This document shows positions 33,956 to 41,867 of a DNA stretch of 52,392 nucleotides, one piece after another. The stretch is from NCBI GenBank assembly GCA_944380515.1, contig CALWHT010000042.1:1-52392 (forward strand), read 5' to 3'. The stretch is from an uncultured Roseburia sp. Its GTDB lineage: Bacteria; Bacillota; Clostridia; Lachnospirales; Lachnospiraceae. The notes below the pieces were generated by a model. The model was not told where the DNA came from. It saw nothing but the letters and a program-made list of their open reading frames with translations, and ran no database searches. Position numbers and translations under genes: made by a program. Each line of letters starts with the position of its first letter. Position 1 is the first letter of the stretch.

Positions 33956-35617
33956 TTACTTCAGAAGATGAAGCCTCTGCGCCAATTTCGCCAGAAGCTG
34001 TCCCTTTGGGAGACGCAGGATTTCCTGCTTCGTAAGTCCTCTGAGCAGTAAAAGCAGCACCGCGTACACCGCCGCTCCGATAAATATCGAAAGAATTGTG
34101 GCGACGGCGTTGATGCGGAGGATGTATAGAAGCGCCTGATATACAAGCCACACCACAATGCCCATGCCGGCCGCAGCGATTGCGGGAACCAGAAAGGTAC
34201 GTTTGACTTCCTGGCGGTAACCGCTGTATTTGCGGATGGATTTCGCGTTCAAAATACACATAATAAGACCAAATGCAGCGTTTGCGATGACAACGGCATA
34301 GATATTTAAATCCAGCAACAGCATCAGCGCCACAAGCAGAATCAGATGAAGCACCAGTGCAATCACCGCGTTTTTAATCGGCTCCTTCATCCGGTTAATG
34401 CCCTGCAAAAGTCCGTTGGACAACGTAGACAGGGAGAAAAACAAAATTGCAGCCGCGCCGACCTGAAGCATTCTTGCCGACAGCTCGGAGGAATCGCCAA
34501 ACAGAAGCTGAAGAATCGGGGATGCCAAAACGCCCATGCCGACCGTACACGGAAAGGCAATCACCATGATAAAACGGGTTGCCGTTCCCATCTGCCGTTT
34601 CGCCTCCTGCCGTTTTCCCGCCCCATAAGCCGCGGTCAGCGCCGGCACCGAGGACGCAGCCAGAGCAGAGGCGATGGATATCGGCACATTGATCAGCACT
34701 GTATATTTTCCCGAGTAAATACCGTTCCAGTCGCCGTACTGGCTTTCCGTATATCCCTGGAATGCGGCAAGATGTTTGTAAACCGCTTCATCAATCAGAG
34801 AATTGCAGTTATAAATCGTACTGCTTAACAATACCGGAATAATTGTAATGATCAGCAGATGAAAAATCGACGCATAGGAATCCACGCTGCTGCGCCGCTC
34901 TTTTTTCAGCCTCTTTTTAAAGGCTCCCAGATATACCACAAGCACAAACGTACAGAACAAGAGGGCTACCAGAGCGCCGATGCCGGTACCGAGCGTTCCG
35001 CCCGCTGCCCCGTAGGCAGCCGCGTAATTTTCCTTATTGCCGAGCAGGGCGCCCGCCTTCGCGCCGTAGGACACCAGCACATAAGCGGCCCACACGCTTA
35101 CGATGGCATTCGCAATCTGCTCTAAAATCTGAGATACGGCACTCGGCATCATGGTGCCAAGCCCCTGAAAAAAGCCGCGCATAACGCCAAGAATCGCGAC
35201 AATCAAAAGCACAGGCACAAGCACCTGTACCGCAAAAATACTTAAAGGCGTTTTCATCAGCGTTGTAGTGATAAATTCTGCTCCGAAATAAAGCACCAGC
35301 GATGCCATCGTTCCTGAAATTGCCCCGAAAATCAGCGCGCATTTCAAAATACGGTAGACGTTTTTTCTTCTTCCCTGGGAAATATTGGCGGAAACCAGCT
35401 TTGATACCGCCAGAGGAAGACTGTAGGATGAAATAATCAAAAGAATATTATATATTTTAAAAGCACTGCCGTAATAGTTATTTCCGGTATCCCCGATGAT
35501 GTGTGTCAGGGGGATCCGGTAAATCAGCCCGATAATGCGGCTGACAATCGACGCCACGGCAAGGATCGAGCCCTGTACCAAAAAGCTTGTGCTGTTTTTT
35601 CTGTTCTGTTTACCCAT
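33956..35617 (-). CDS. MOP-superfamily flippase (SpoVB/MurJ-like)
   Basis: A 553-residue polytopic protein with about 14 membrane helices. The N-terminal GSILAVASIVSRIIGLIYRIPLT and GSAFKIYNILLIISSYSLPLAVSKLVS are typical of the SpoVB/polysaccharide-flippase branch of the MATE/MOP superfamily. Members flip lipid-linked precursors, and in Bacillus SpoVB acts in spore cortex synthesis; some related proteins replace MurJ. Which applies here cannot be decided. It follows ybeY by 20 bp. Confidence 0.87.
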   Translation of the reverse strand: MGKQNRKNSTSFLVQGSILAVASIVSRIIGLIYRIPLTHIIGDTGNNYYGSAFKIYNILLIISSYSLPLAVSKLVSANISQGRRKNVYRILKCALIFGAISGTMASLVLYFGAEFITTTLMKTPLSIFAVQVLVPVLLIVAILGVMRGFFQGLGTMMPSAVSQILEQIANAIVSVWAAYVLVSYGAKAGALLGNKENYAAAYGAAGGTLGTGIGALVALLFCTFVLVVYLGAFKKRLKKERRSSVDSYASIFHLLIITIIPVLLSSTIYNCNSLIDEAVYKHLAAFQGYTESQYGDWNGIYSGKYTVLINVPISIASALAASSVPALTAAYGAGKRQEAKRQMGTATRFIMVIAFPCTVGMGVLASPILQLLFGDSSELSARMLQVGAAAILFFSLSTLSNGLLQGINRMKEPIKNAVIALVLHLILLVALMLLLDLNIYAVVIANAAFGLIMCILNAKSIRKYSGYRQEVKRTFLVPAIAAAGMGIVVWLVYQALLYILRINAVATILSIFIGAAVYAVLLLLLRGLTKQEILRLPKGQLLAKLAQRLHLLK

Positions 35618-35637
35618 GCAACTAACCTCAATTTCTT

Positions 35638-36135
35638 CTATCTTAAAATGCCGAGCTCATTTAAGATTTCCCTTTGCTTTTCCTCCATGACGGCCGCTTC
35701 CGCCTCTGTCATATGGTCATACCCGAACAGATGAAGCATACTGTGCAAAACTAAAAATGCAAACTCCCGGAGCATGCTGTGCCCGTAGCTTTCTGCCTGC
35801 TCTTTCACCTTATCCACGGAAATAATGATGTCGCCCAGCATGATTTCTCCGGTGTCGGGGTTAAAATTATCACTGTAATCATCCTCAAGTCCGGAAAAAT
35901 CCCCCGGTGTTTCGTAGGAAAGCAGCGGAAAGGATAAAACATCGGTCGGCGCGTCGATTCCGCGGTGCGCCTGATTGACGGCACGAATCCCATCATTGTC
36001 TGTGAGTGTCAGATTGATTTCCGCCTCAAACGGAAACCCCTCATGCTCCAGCGCAAAGTCCGTGACACGCTTTGCGGTATCTTCTGCGTCAAACGGAAAA
36101 TCCGTTGTGACTTCTTCTTCCATATAAAGACTCAT
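35638..36135 (-). CDS. ybeY: Endoribonuclease YbeY (16S rRNA maturation)
   Basis: A 165-residue zinc-dependent RNase for 16S rRNA 3'-end maturation and ribosome quality control. The signature metal site is VLHSMLHLFGYDH, and RGIDAPTDVLSFPL is the conserved substrate strand. Normal length. It lies in the phoH-HD protein-ybeY string. Confidence 0.95.
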   Translation of the reverse strand: MSLYMEEEVTTDFPFDAEDTAKRVTDFALEHEGFPFEAEINLTLTDNDGIRAVNQAHRGIDAPTDVLSFPLLSYETPGDFSGLEDDYSDNFNPDTGEIMLGDIIISVDKVKEQAESYGHSMLREFAFLVLHSMLHLFGYDHMTEAEAAVMEEKQREILNELGILR

Positions 36136-36173
36136 TTTCTCTCCATTTCTGAACGTTTTCCATACAGTCCTGT

Positions 36174-37352
36174 CTACAGGATCGTATCCTCTTTTACCAG
36201 ATATTCCCTGATTTTTAAAAACATATTCATGCCAAGCCCGGAACGGTCATAGATTCCGCTTGCGGAAAATTCATTCAGGGTTTGGTAAATGACCATATCC
36301 TGGTTCCATTCACTTGACATGGTCCGGCTGTCAAATACCTCGAATTTTTTTACCAGCCCGTCCACCATATGTACAATGGCCGATTCTATCGTGGTGGGCA
36401 GCTCCCGCTCACCGTTGTATTCGTTGATAATCCGTATCACCGATTCCGGAAAACAGCAGTTTTGCGCAATCCGCATACCGCTTTCCGGCAAGGGTTCTCC
36501 GTCCAGAATACCAATCCGGTAATAAAATCCCGCCGCGGCGCATACCTGCTCGTTGGCGCCTACGACCTTCGCACAATTTGCCGCAAGCCTCGATACGCGT
36601 CTGGCGTGCTGGTATTCCTGCTTTGAAAAGCCCGAAAGCTCCCTTACCATGGGATAATCATCGTCGAGAATATCCGCAAGCACCTCCGGTACCTCCGTAT
36701 CCCTGATTTTTACAAGACCCGTATACACCAAACGCAGGAATACCACCATCAAGGCTCCCTCGGCCGCTCCGTACCAGAACAGCTCCATTTTCACCTCCTG
36801 ATAGGTCAGATAGTAAAAAGTGGCGGGAAGGACAGCGGAAAGGCAGAATATTACGGTACAGTGCCAAAAACCGGCACGCTTCTCCCCGACAGCCTCCGCC
36901 AGAATCTGGCCAAACAGCGTCATCAGGCAGTAAAGCGCCAGCTCCTGTGCGGTAAAGCCGAGCACAAGGCAAAGGATGACATCCCAGAAAATGCCGGCCG
37001 CAAGCGCCAGCTCCCGGGAACCGATTGCCGTCATAATCATTGGAAATACAATTACCGGCTTTACAAATTCCGGCAGAAAGCTAAAGAGCACTGCCAGAAG
37101 GCAGACCGAAAGATACCCCAGCCATATTTTTTTATAGTCCGTTTCCCGGTTTTTCGAAAACCTGCGCCTGGAGCGGTTATATTCCAGCAAAAACAGAAGC
37201 AGTACAAAATAGACCAACACCACAACGGCGATGCACAGAGACTGGTCCGGATAAAGTCCGTGCAGCGCGCAGAGAACCGCAGCCACCGCCGCAGTTGCCA
37301 GAAACATCAGCGCCAGATTCAAAACTCTCTTTGGTACAAGACGATCGTTCAT
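36174..37352 (-). CDS. Shortened PgpH/YqfF-like 7TM-HD protein with degenerate HD site
   Basis: A 392-residue membrane protein at the position of the c-di-AMP phosphodiesterase PgpH (YqfF) between phoH and ybeY. It has six to eight membrane helices in residues 10-215, then a cytosolic HD-like domain (240-390). Typical PgpH has about 700 residues with a large extracytoplasmic N-terminal domain, which is missing here. In the HD domain the first His is present (EYQHARRVSRLA, His 249), but the defining His-Asp pair is replaced by Tyr-Arg (AAGFYYRIG, 278-279) and later metal His residues are not apparent. It probably cannot hydrolyse c-di-AMP; it may sense or scaffold. The start overlaps phoH by 4 bp. 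Confidence 0.75.
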   Translation of the reverse strand: MNDRLVPKRVLNLALMFLATAAVAAVLCALHGLYPDQSLCIAVVVLVYFVLLLFLLEYNRSRRRFSKNRETDYKKIWLGYLSVCLLAVLFSFLPEFVKPVIVFPMIMTAIGSRELALAAGIFWDVILCLVLGFTAQELALYCLMTLFGQILAEAVGEKRAGFWHCTVIFCLSAVLPATFYYLTYQEVKMELFWYGAAEGALMVVFLRLVYTGLVKIRDTEVPEVLADILDDDYPMVRELSGFSKQEYQHARRVSRLAANCAKVVGANEQVCAAAGFYYRIGILDGEPLPESGMRIAQNCCFPESVIRIINEYNGERELPTTIESAIVHMVDGLVKKFEVFDSRTMSSEWNQDMVIYQTLNEFSASGIYDRSGLGMNMFLKIREYLVKEDTIL

Positions 37353-38347
37353 CGTTGCTTCTTCTCCCGTTTCCGTTTTGAGGCAGATTTCTGTTTCTCC
37401 TCGTAATCCTCGTACGCCTTGACAATCTTCTGCACGATGGGATGCCGCACCACATCCTTGCTGGTAAGCTCACAGATGCCGATTTCTTCCACCTTCTTTA
37501 ATACCTTCAACGCCACGTCAAGGCCGGACGCCGTCTGGGGCGCAAGGTCCTTCTGCGTCGCGTCTCCGGTGATGACCGCCTTGGAGCCGAAACCGATTCT
37601 GGTCAGAAACATTTTCATCTGCGCCGGAGTCGTGTTCTGCGCCTCGTCTAAAATAATAAAAGCGTTGTCAAGCGTCCGCCCGCGCATATAGGCAAGCGGC
37701 GCCACCTCGATTAATCCTTTTTCCATATTCTTCTGAAAGCTTTCCGCCCCCATAATCTGATACAGGGCATCGTAGAGCGGCCGTAAATAAGGGTCGACCT
37801 TACTCTGCAGATCACCGGGAAGAAAACCGAGCTTCTCCCCCGCCTCGATTGCCGGGCGCGTTAAAATGATACGGCCGACTTCTTCGTTTTTAAAAGCGGT
37901 AATCGCCATCGCCATCGCAAGGTAGGTCTTGCCGGTTCCCGCCGGCCCCATGCCGAAAACAATCATCTTCTGCCGTATGGCATCCACATATTGCTTTTGT
38001 CCCAGCGTCTTTGGCTTTACCGGCTTTCCGTTTATCGTATGGCAGATACAGTCCTTATCGATTTCCACGATGGCAGACTCCTTCTCTTCCTCCAGCAGGG
38101 CCAGGGCATAGTTGACATTCTGCTCCGTAATGATGTTGCCGCGTTTCGACAGCTCCAAAAGCTGGGTAAATACGTCCGCCGCCTTTCGGATGCGGCGTTC
38201 CTCACCAATCAGCTTTATGTTCTCGCCCCGAAGCACTACGGTCACATTTAAGGCGCGTTCTATTTTTTTCATATAAGTGTCAAACTGACCGAATACGTTT
38301 GCCATATGGTCAGTCGGTATATTCAATGATATTTCAGTCAGACTCAT
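37349..38347 (-). CDS. phoH: PhoH-family ATPase
   Basis: About 332 residues. An N-terminal KH-like segment (about 1-90) precedes the PhoH ATPase with Walker A ([18 protein letters not shown]) and Walker B ([19 protein letters not shown]). PhoH2-type proteins are linked to RNA metabolism and, through genome neighbourhood, to YbeY. The ATG at 38347 is preferred over the in-frame GTG at 38368; it overlaps the yqfD end by 14 bp, consistent with translational coupling. Confidence 0.93.
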   Translation of the reverse strand: MSLTEISLNIPTDHMANVFGQFDTYMKKIERALNVTVVLRGENIKLIGEERRIRKAADVFTQLLELSKRGNIITEQNVNYALALLEEEKESAIVEIDKDCICHTINGKPVKPKTLGQKQYVDAIRQKMIVFGMGPAGTGKTYLAMAMAITAFKNEEVGRIILTRPAIEAGEKLGFLPGDLQSKVDPYLRPLYDALYQIMGAESFQKNMEKGLIEVAPLAYMRGRTLDNAFIILDEAQNTTPAQMKMFLTRIGFGSKAVITGDATQKDLAPQTASGLDVALKVLKKVEEIGICELTSKDVVRHPIVQKIVKAYEDYEEKQKSASKRKREKKQR

Positions 38348-39578
38348 CCGTCGGTTGCCTTTCTTCACTCGTAATTTCGATGATTTCTGTCGGCTGATAG
38401 GAAACGATGGATTCTAAGGCTTCAATCGTTCCTTTCGCCACATACTTTTGATTCTTTCTCTCTATAATAACATTTTTTTCTATAATTTGAATACCTTTTT
38501 CTTCCAAATCGGAAATATAATTCTTCAGATTTTCGGAAGCGAGCTTTTTTACTTCCGCTTCGGTGTAGGTCTGCTCCACATTTTCGTACTCCTGATATGT
38601 CTTTTTTACAAGGTATACCGGCAGGTAAAAATTGTCGGTCATGTGAAGCTGTTTCATATCGGTTATGATTTCATAAAGACCTTCCTTTGTGCGGAAGAAA
38701 GGATTTTTTATGGTGTAATTCATGACGGTAAGCTGATAATCCGTCTTTTGGTTTCCGGTCGGAACCTTTTTGACATAGGTTTCCGGTATTTCGTCCTCAT
38801 AGGTATAGACTACCCGGGCCGTGATGTCCGCATCCGCACTGCGGTAAAGATACTGCGCCACCTCTCCGTCATCGTTTAAAACAGGCAGGCTTCCGCCGAC
38901 CAGAAGGTCGCCCTTTTTTACTTCGGTTCCTGCTGTCACACAGGGCGTGCCGCTCCTTGTGATCATCTCCGTAATCACGCCGTCCTTCGCCGCCACAATA
39001 TCATACACCGCATCATCCGCCTGCTCATACTGCTCCTCCGGCAAAAGGTTTTCCTGTAAATCCACCGTCATTTTTGTGCCGTAAATTTTAATCGAGGTCC
39101 AGATCACTTCGGAATACCGGCTGCGCAGCCGCTCCTCCAGCCCGGCGCAGTCAATGTCCGAAATTTTCGTGCCGAAGGAGGCGTTCTCCTCGGACAAAAA
39201 ATCCAGGATCACTTCCTCGGAGAGATAGGAGTTGCCGTTTACCTCTATATTCCAGACAAAGCCGGACAGATAATAAAGCAGCCCGCAAAACAGCAGCAAT
39301 CCCGCCGCGAAGACTTTTCTCCGGCGGTAGCGGTACACCTGAAACGGCATGCCGTTCTTTTTTAAAATGGTAATTTTGGTTCTTGTTTTTTTTAAAATCG
39401 GCTTGAGCTTCCGAAATCCCTGCACGCTGATGCAAAAACAGTACCCGTCCTCACAGGGCTTTAAATTCCAGATTAAAATATCGTGATTTCCGCATAAATT
39501 GAGGAAACGTTCCGGCGCATATCCGGTCAGCCGGACATACACGTAGCCTCTGAAATATTTCATTAACGACAAAAGCAT
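38334..39578 (-). CDS. yqfD: Sporulation protein YqfD
   Basis: A 414-residue membrane protein. The N-terminal cytosolic part (YFRGYVYVRLTGYAPERFLN) is followed by a membrane helix at about 88-106 (VFAAGLLLFCGLLYYLSGF) and a long extracytoplasmic region starting WNIEVNGNSYLSEEVILDFL, a POTRA-like unit also found in FtsQ. YqfD is conserved in spore-formers and controlled by SigE in Bacillus. It pairs with YqfC immediately upstream. Confidence 0.9.
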   Translation of the reverse strand: MLLSLMKYFRGYVYVRLTGYAPERFLNLCGNHDILIWNLKPCEDGYCFCISVQGFRKLKPILKKTRTKITILKKNGMPFQVYRYRRRKVFAAGLLLFCGLLYYLSGFVWNIEVNGNSYLSEEVILDFLSEENASFGTKISDIDCAGLEERLRSRYSEVIWTSIKIYGTKMTVDLQENLLPEEQYEQADDAVYDIVAAKDGVITEMITRSGTPCVTAGTEVKKGDLLVGGSLPVLNDDGEVAQYLYRSADADITARVVYTYEDEIPETYVKKVPTGNQKTDYQLTVMNYTIKNPFFRTKEGLYEIITDMKQLHMTDNFYLPVYLVKKTYQEYENVEQTYTEAEVKKLASENLKNYISDLEEKGIQIIEKNVIIERKNQKYVAKGTIEALESIVSYQPTEIIEITSEERQPTDESD

Positions 39579-39581
39579 ACG

Positions 39582-39851
39582 CTAATTCTCATACCCTATG
39601 GATTCGATAAAACCGGTAATTTTCATTTCCTCATTCGTGTAATAGTCAATCGCAAGATGTGAACCGGAAATCAGAATCCTGCAATTTTTTGTCTGAACCC
39701 TGATAAAGGAATCCTCATATTCCAGGATTCCTTTATAGTTTGATATCAGAACCTCCCTTCTGCCGGTTACCGTGACAATCGCGGCCCCAAGCATCAGATC
39801 CTTCGGGAGCTCTAAGCTGTTTACCAGTTTTTCTTTATGATTTTTCTTCAT
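39582..39851 (-). CDS. yqfC: Sporulation protein YqfC (YabP family)
   Basis: An 89-residue YabP/YqfC-family protein (LELPKDLMLGAAIVTVTG, then VLISNYKGILEYEDSFIRV). It is conserved with yqfD at this locus in endospore-formers and has no known enzymatic function. It lies three bases from yqfD. The 28-bp gap to the upstream nucleoside phosphorylase gene shows no obvious promoter, so the sporulation pair may be read partly from the purine/pyrimidine operon. Confidence 0.9.
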   Translation of the reverse strand: MKKNHKEKLVNSLELPKDLMLGAAIVTVTGRREVLISNYKGILEYEDSFIRVQTKNCRILISGSHLAIDYYTNEEMKITGFIESIGYEN

Positions 39852-39879
39852 ATATCACTATATGAATTTTAAGGAATGA

Positions 39880-41187
39880 TTATTCAGAAATATATGCTCT
39901 TACTACCGGCGGACATTCCTTTTTCTCCGCGGAAATCTCATAGGCGCGGGCTACCTGTCTGGCTGCCTGTTCGGTTTTGTCCGCGTCGTTTCCGTAAATA
40001 ACGGCAAGCGTGTCCGACTGCCTCACCTCATCCCCGTTTTTCTTTTTCAGCAAAATGCCGACGCTTGTGTCGATGCTGCTTTCCTTTGTCTCGCGGCCGC
40101 CGCCGAGCAGCATGCAGGCGCTGCCAACCTCTCTGGCAAGAATCCTGTGCACATAGCCGGCCGTTTCCGCCCTGACCTCTTTTGTAAACGCCGCCCCGGG
40201 AAACAGGGAGGTGTCATAGACATACGAGGTGTCGCCTCCCTGTGCCTGTACAAGCTGGGCCAGTTTTTCTAACGCCGAGCCGTCATCAATCACGGACTGC
40301 ATAAGCGCCTCCGCTTCTTCCCTTCCGTCCGCTTTTCCGGCAAGCTGAAGCATCTGCGCGCCGAGGGCGAATACAACCTCCGTTAAATCTTTTGGGCCTT
40401 TTCCCTTTAAGGTGTCGATTGCCTCGATGACCTCGATGGAATTTCCCACCGCAAAACCGAGAGGCTGATCCATATCGGTGATGACCGCCGCCGTCCGTTT
40501 TCCCGCAAGGTTTCCGATGGATACCATCGCTTTTGCCAGCGCGACGGAATCCTCATATTTTTTCATAAAAGCACCGTTTCCGGTTTTCACGTCCAGGACA
40601 ATCGCATCACTGCCGGATGCCAGCTTTTTGCTCATAATGGAGCTGGCAATCAGCGACATTTCGTCCACAGTCGCCGTCACGTCGCGGAGCGCATAAAGCT
40701 TTTTGTCAGCCGGTGCGAGATTTGCGGTCTGACCGGCGATCGCAACACCGATTTCTGTGACATTCTGCATAAATTTTTCCCGGGAAAGCTCCGTGGTAAA
40801 GCCCGGAAAGCACTCCAGCTTGTCAATGGTGCCTCCGGTGTGCCCAAGCCCTCTGCCGGACATTTTTGCCACCGGAACGCCCAATGCTGCCACAATGGGC
40901 GTAAGCACCAGGGAGGTCTTATCGCCTACGCCTCCGGTGCTGTGCTTATCTACCTTAATGCCCGGGATAGACGATAAATCCAAAACGCTGCCGCTGTCTC
41001 TCATTGCCAGCGTCAAATCCACGGTTTCCCGCCGATCCATACCGCGAAAACAGATTGCCATGAGCATGGCGGACATCTGATAGTCCGGAATGACGCCGTC
41101 GGTAAAGCCCTTTACCATAAACCGGATTTCCTCCGTGGTAAGCGCTTTGCCCTGTTTCTTTTTCTCGATGCAATCATACATTCTCAT
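39880..41187 (-). CDS. pdp: Pyrimidine-nucleoside phosphorylase
   Basis: About 435 residues. It cleaves uridine, thymidine or deoxyuridine with phosphate to base and (deoxy)ribose-1-phosphate. Conserved blocks are KVDKHSTGGVGDKTSLVLTP (phosphate site), GRGLGHTGGTIDKLE and MSKKLASGSDAIVLDVKTG. The length matches Firmicute Pdp rather than proteobacterial DeoA only weakly, so deoA is an alternative name. The frame opens at 41292, but the ATG at 41187 (GGGAGG nine bases upstream, MRMYDCIEKKK) is the family start; it overlaps the MocA-like gene by 14 bp. Confidence 0.93.
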   Translation of the reverse strand: MRMYDCIEKKKQGKALTTEEIRFMVKGFTDGVIPDYQMSAMLMAICFRGMDRRETVDLTLAMRDSGSVLDLSSIPGIKVDKHSTGGVGDKTSLVLTPIVAALGVPVAKMSGRGLGHTGGTIDKLECFPGFTTELSREKFMQNVTEIGVAIAGQTANLAPADKKLYALRDVTATVDEMSLIASSIMSKKLASGSDAIVLDVKTGNGAFMKKYEDSVALAKAMVSIGNLAGKRTAAVITDMDQPLGFAVGNSIEVIEAIDTLKGKGPKDLTEVVFALGAQMLQLAGKADGREEAEALMQSVIDDGSALEKLAQLVQAQGGDTSYVYDTSLFPGAAFTKEVRAETAGYVHRILAREVGSACMLLGGGRETKESSIDTSVGILLKKKNGDEVRQSDTLAVIYGNDADKTEQAARQVARAYEISAEKKECPPVVRAYISE

Positions 41188-41851
41188 GCGCATAGTCCTC
41201 CCTTGTGTCAATATCCGTAAAATATGCTTCTTCCTCCACCGGCCAGAAAAACAGTTCGTCGGAATGCGCCCGCCAAACGTCTTTGCCTCCATGCTCTCCC
41301 CGCAGTGCTTTTAGTTCTTCCCGAAGCTTTGCGGAAAAAATATTCGGACTGCGCGGTACGCCGCCGCAGGTCATTGTGCCGATAAGGCGGCCGCTCTGCA
41401 AAAAAGCCGTAAGGAAAGAATAGAGCAAATCAGCGTTCAGATAAGGCTGGTCCGCCTGCACAAATAAATCGTATTCCGCCGCCGGACAATCCTTCCCGCA
41501 TATACCGCTGCCCGCCGACGTTCTTTCCGTCCGGACATTTGCTTCCTCCGCCGAAAGAATTCCGCGGCGGATGCTTGAAGCAATACCGTCGTTCGCACAG
41601 CCGCGGTTGTAGGAAACAATGATTTCCCGATCTGCCATAAGACATTCACACGCCTGTGCAATCTCGTCATACGCAGTGACTACGATAATGCGTGCTTCGC
41701 ACGGCGGCGTTTCCATTCGAAAAAGCTGCCCGCTGAAACGAATCAGTTCAGTCAGCCCATGGGAAAACAAAGGCTTTCCGTGGAAATCCTCCAGCAGCTT
41801 ATTTGCTCCGAAGCGTTTCGCATAGCCCGCTGCCAGGTAAATCAGATTGAT
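41174..41851 (-). CDS. MocA-like molybdenum cofactor nucleotidyltransferase, no standard start codon
   Basis: A nucleotidyltransferase of the MocA/MobA-like family that would attach CMP or GMP to molybdopterin, placed directly after the xdh genes. The true N-terminus lies upstream of the first available TTG (41770): in-frame translation gives INLIYLAAGYAKRFGANKLL, the family's nucleotide-binding loop, at about 41851-41792. The frame is open only to 41872 (TTT after a TGA) and contains no ATG, GTG or TTG before that loop. Candidate starts are ATC at 41851, CTG at 41845 or ATT at 41842, or a lost/frameshifted start. Downstream motifs are DLFVQADQPYLNADLL, GVPRSPNIFS and FTDIDTREDY. Coordinates at the 5' end are therefore provisional. 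Confidence 0.72.
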   Translation of the reverse strand: MNLIYLAAGYAKRFGANKLLEDFHGKPLFSHGLTELIRFSGQLFRMETPPCEARIIVVTAYDEIAQACECLMADREIIVSYNRGCANDGIASSIRRGILSAEEANVRTERTSAGSGICGKDCPAAEYDLFVQADQPYLNADLLYSFLTAFLQSGRLIGTMTCGGVPRSPNIFSAKLREELKALRGEHGGKDVWRAHSDELFFWPVEEEAYFTDIDTREDYAHENV

Positions 41852-41867
41852 GCGCGTCTTTTCCGTA

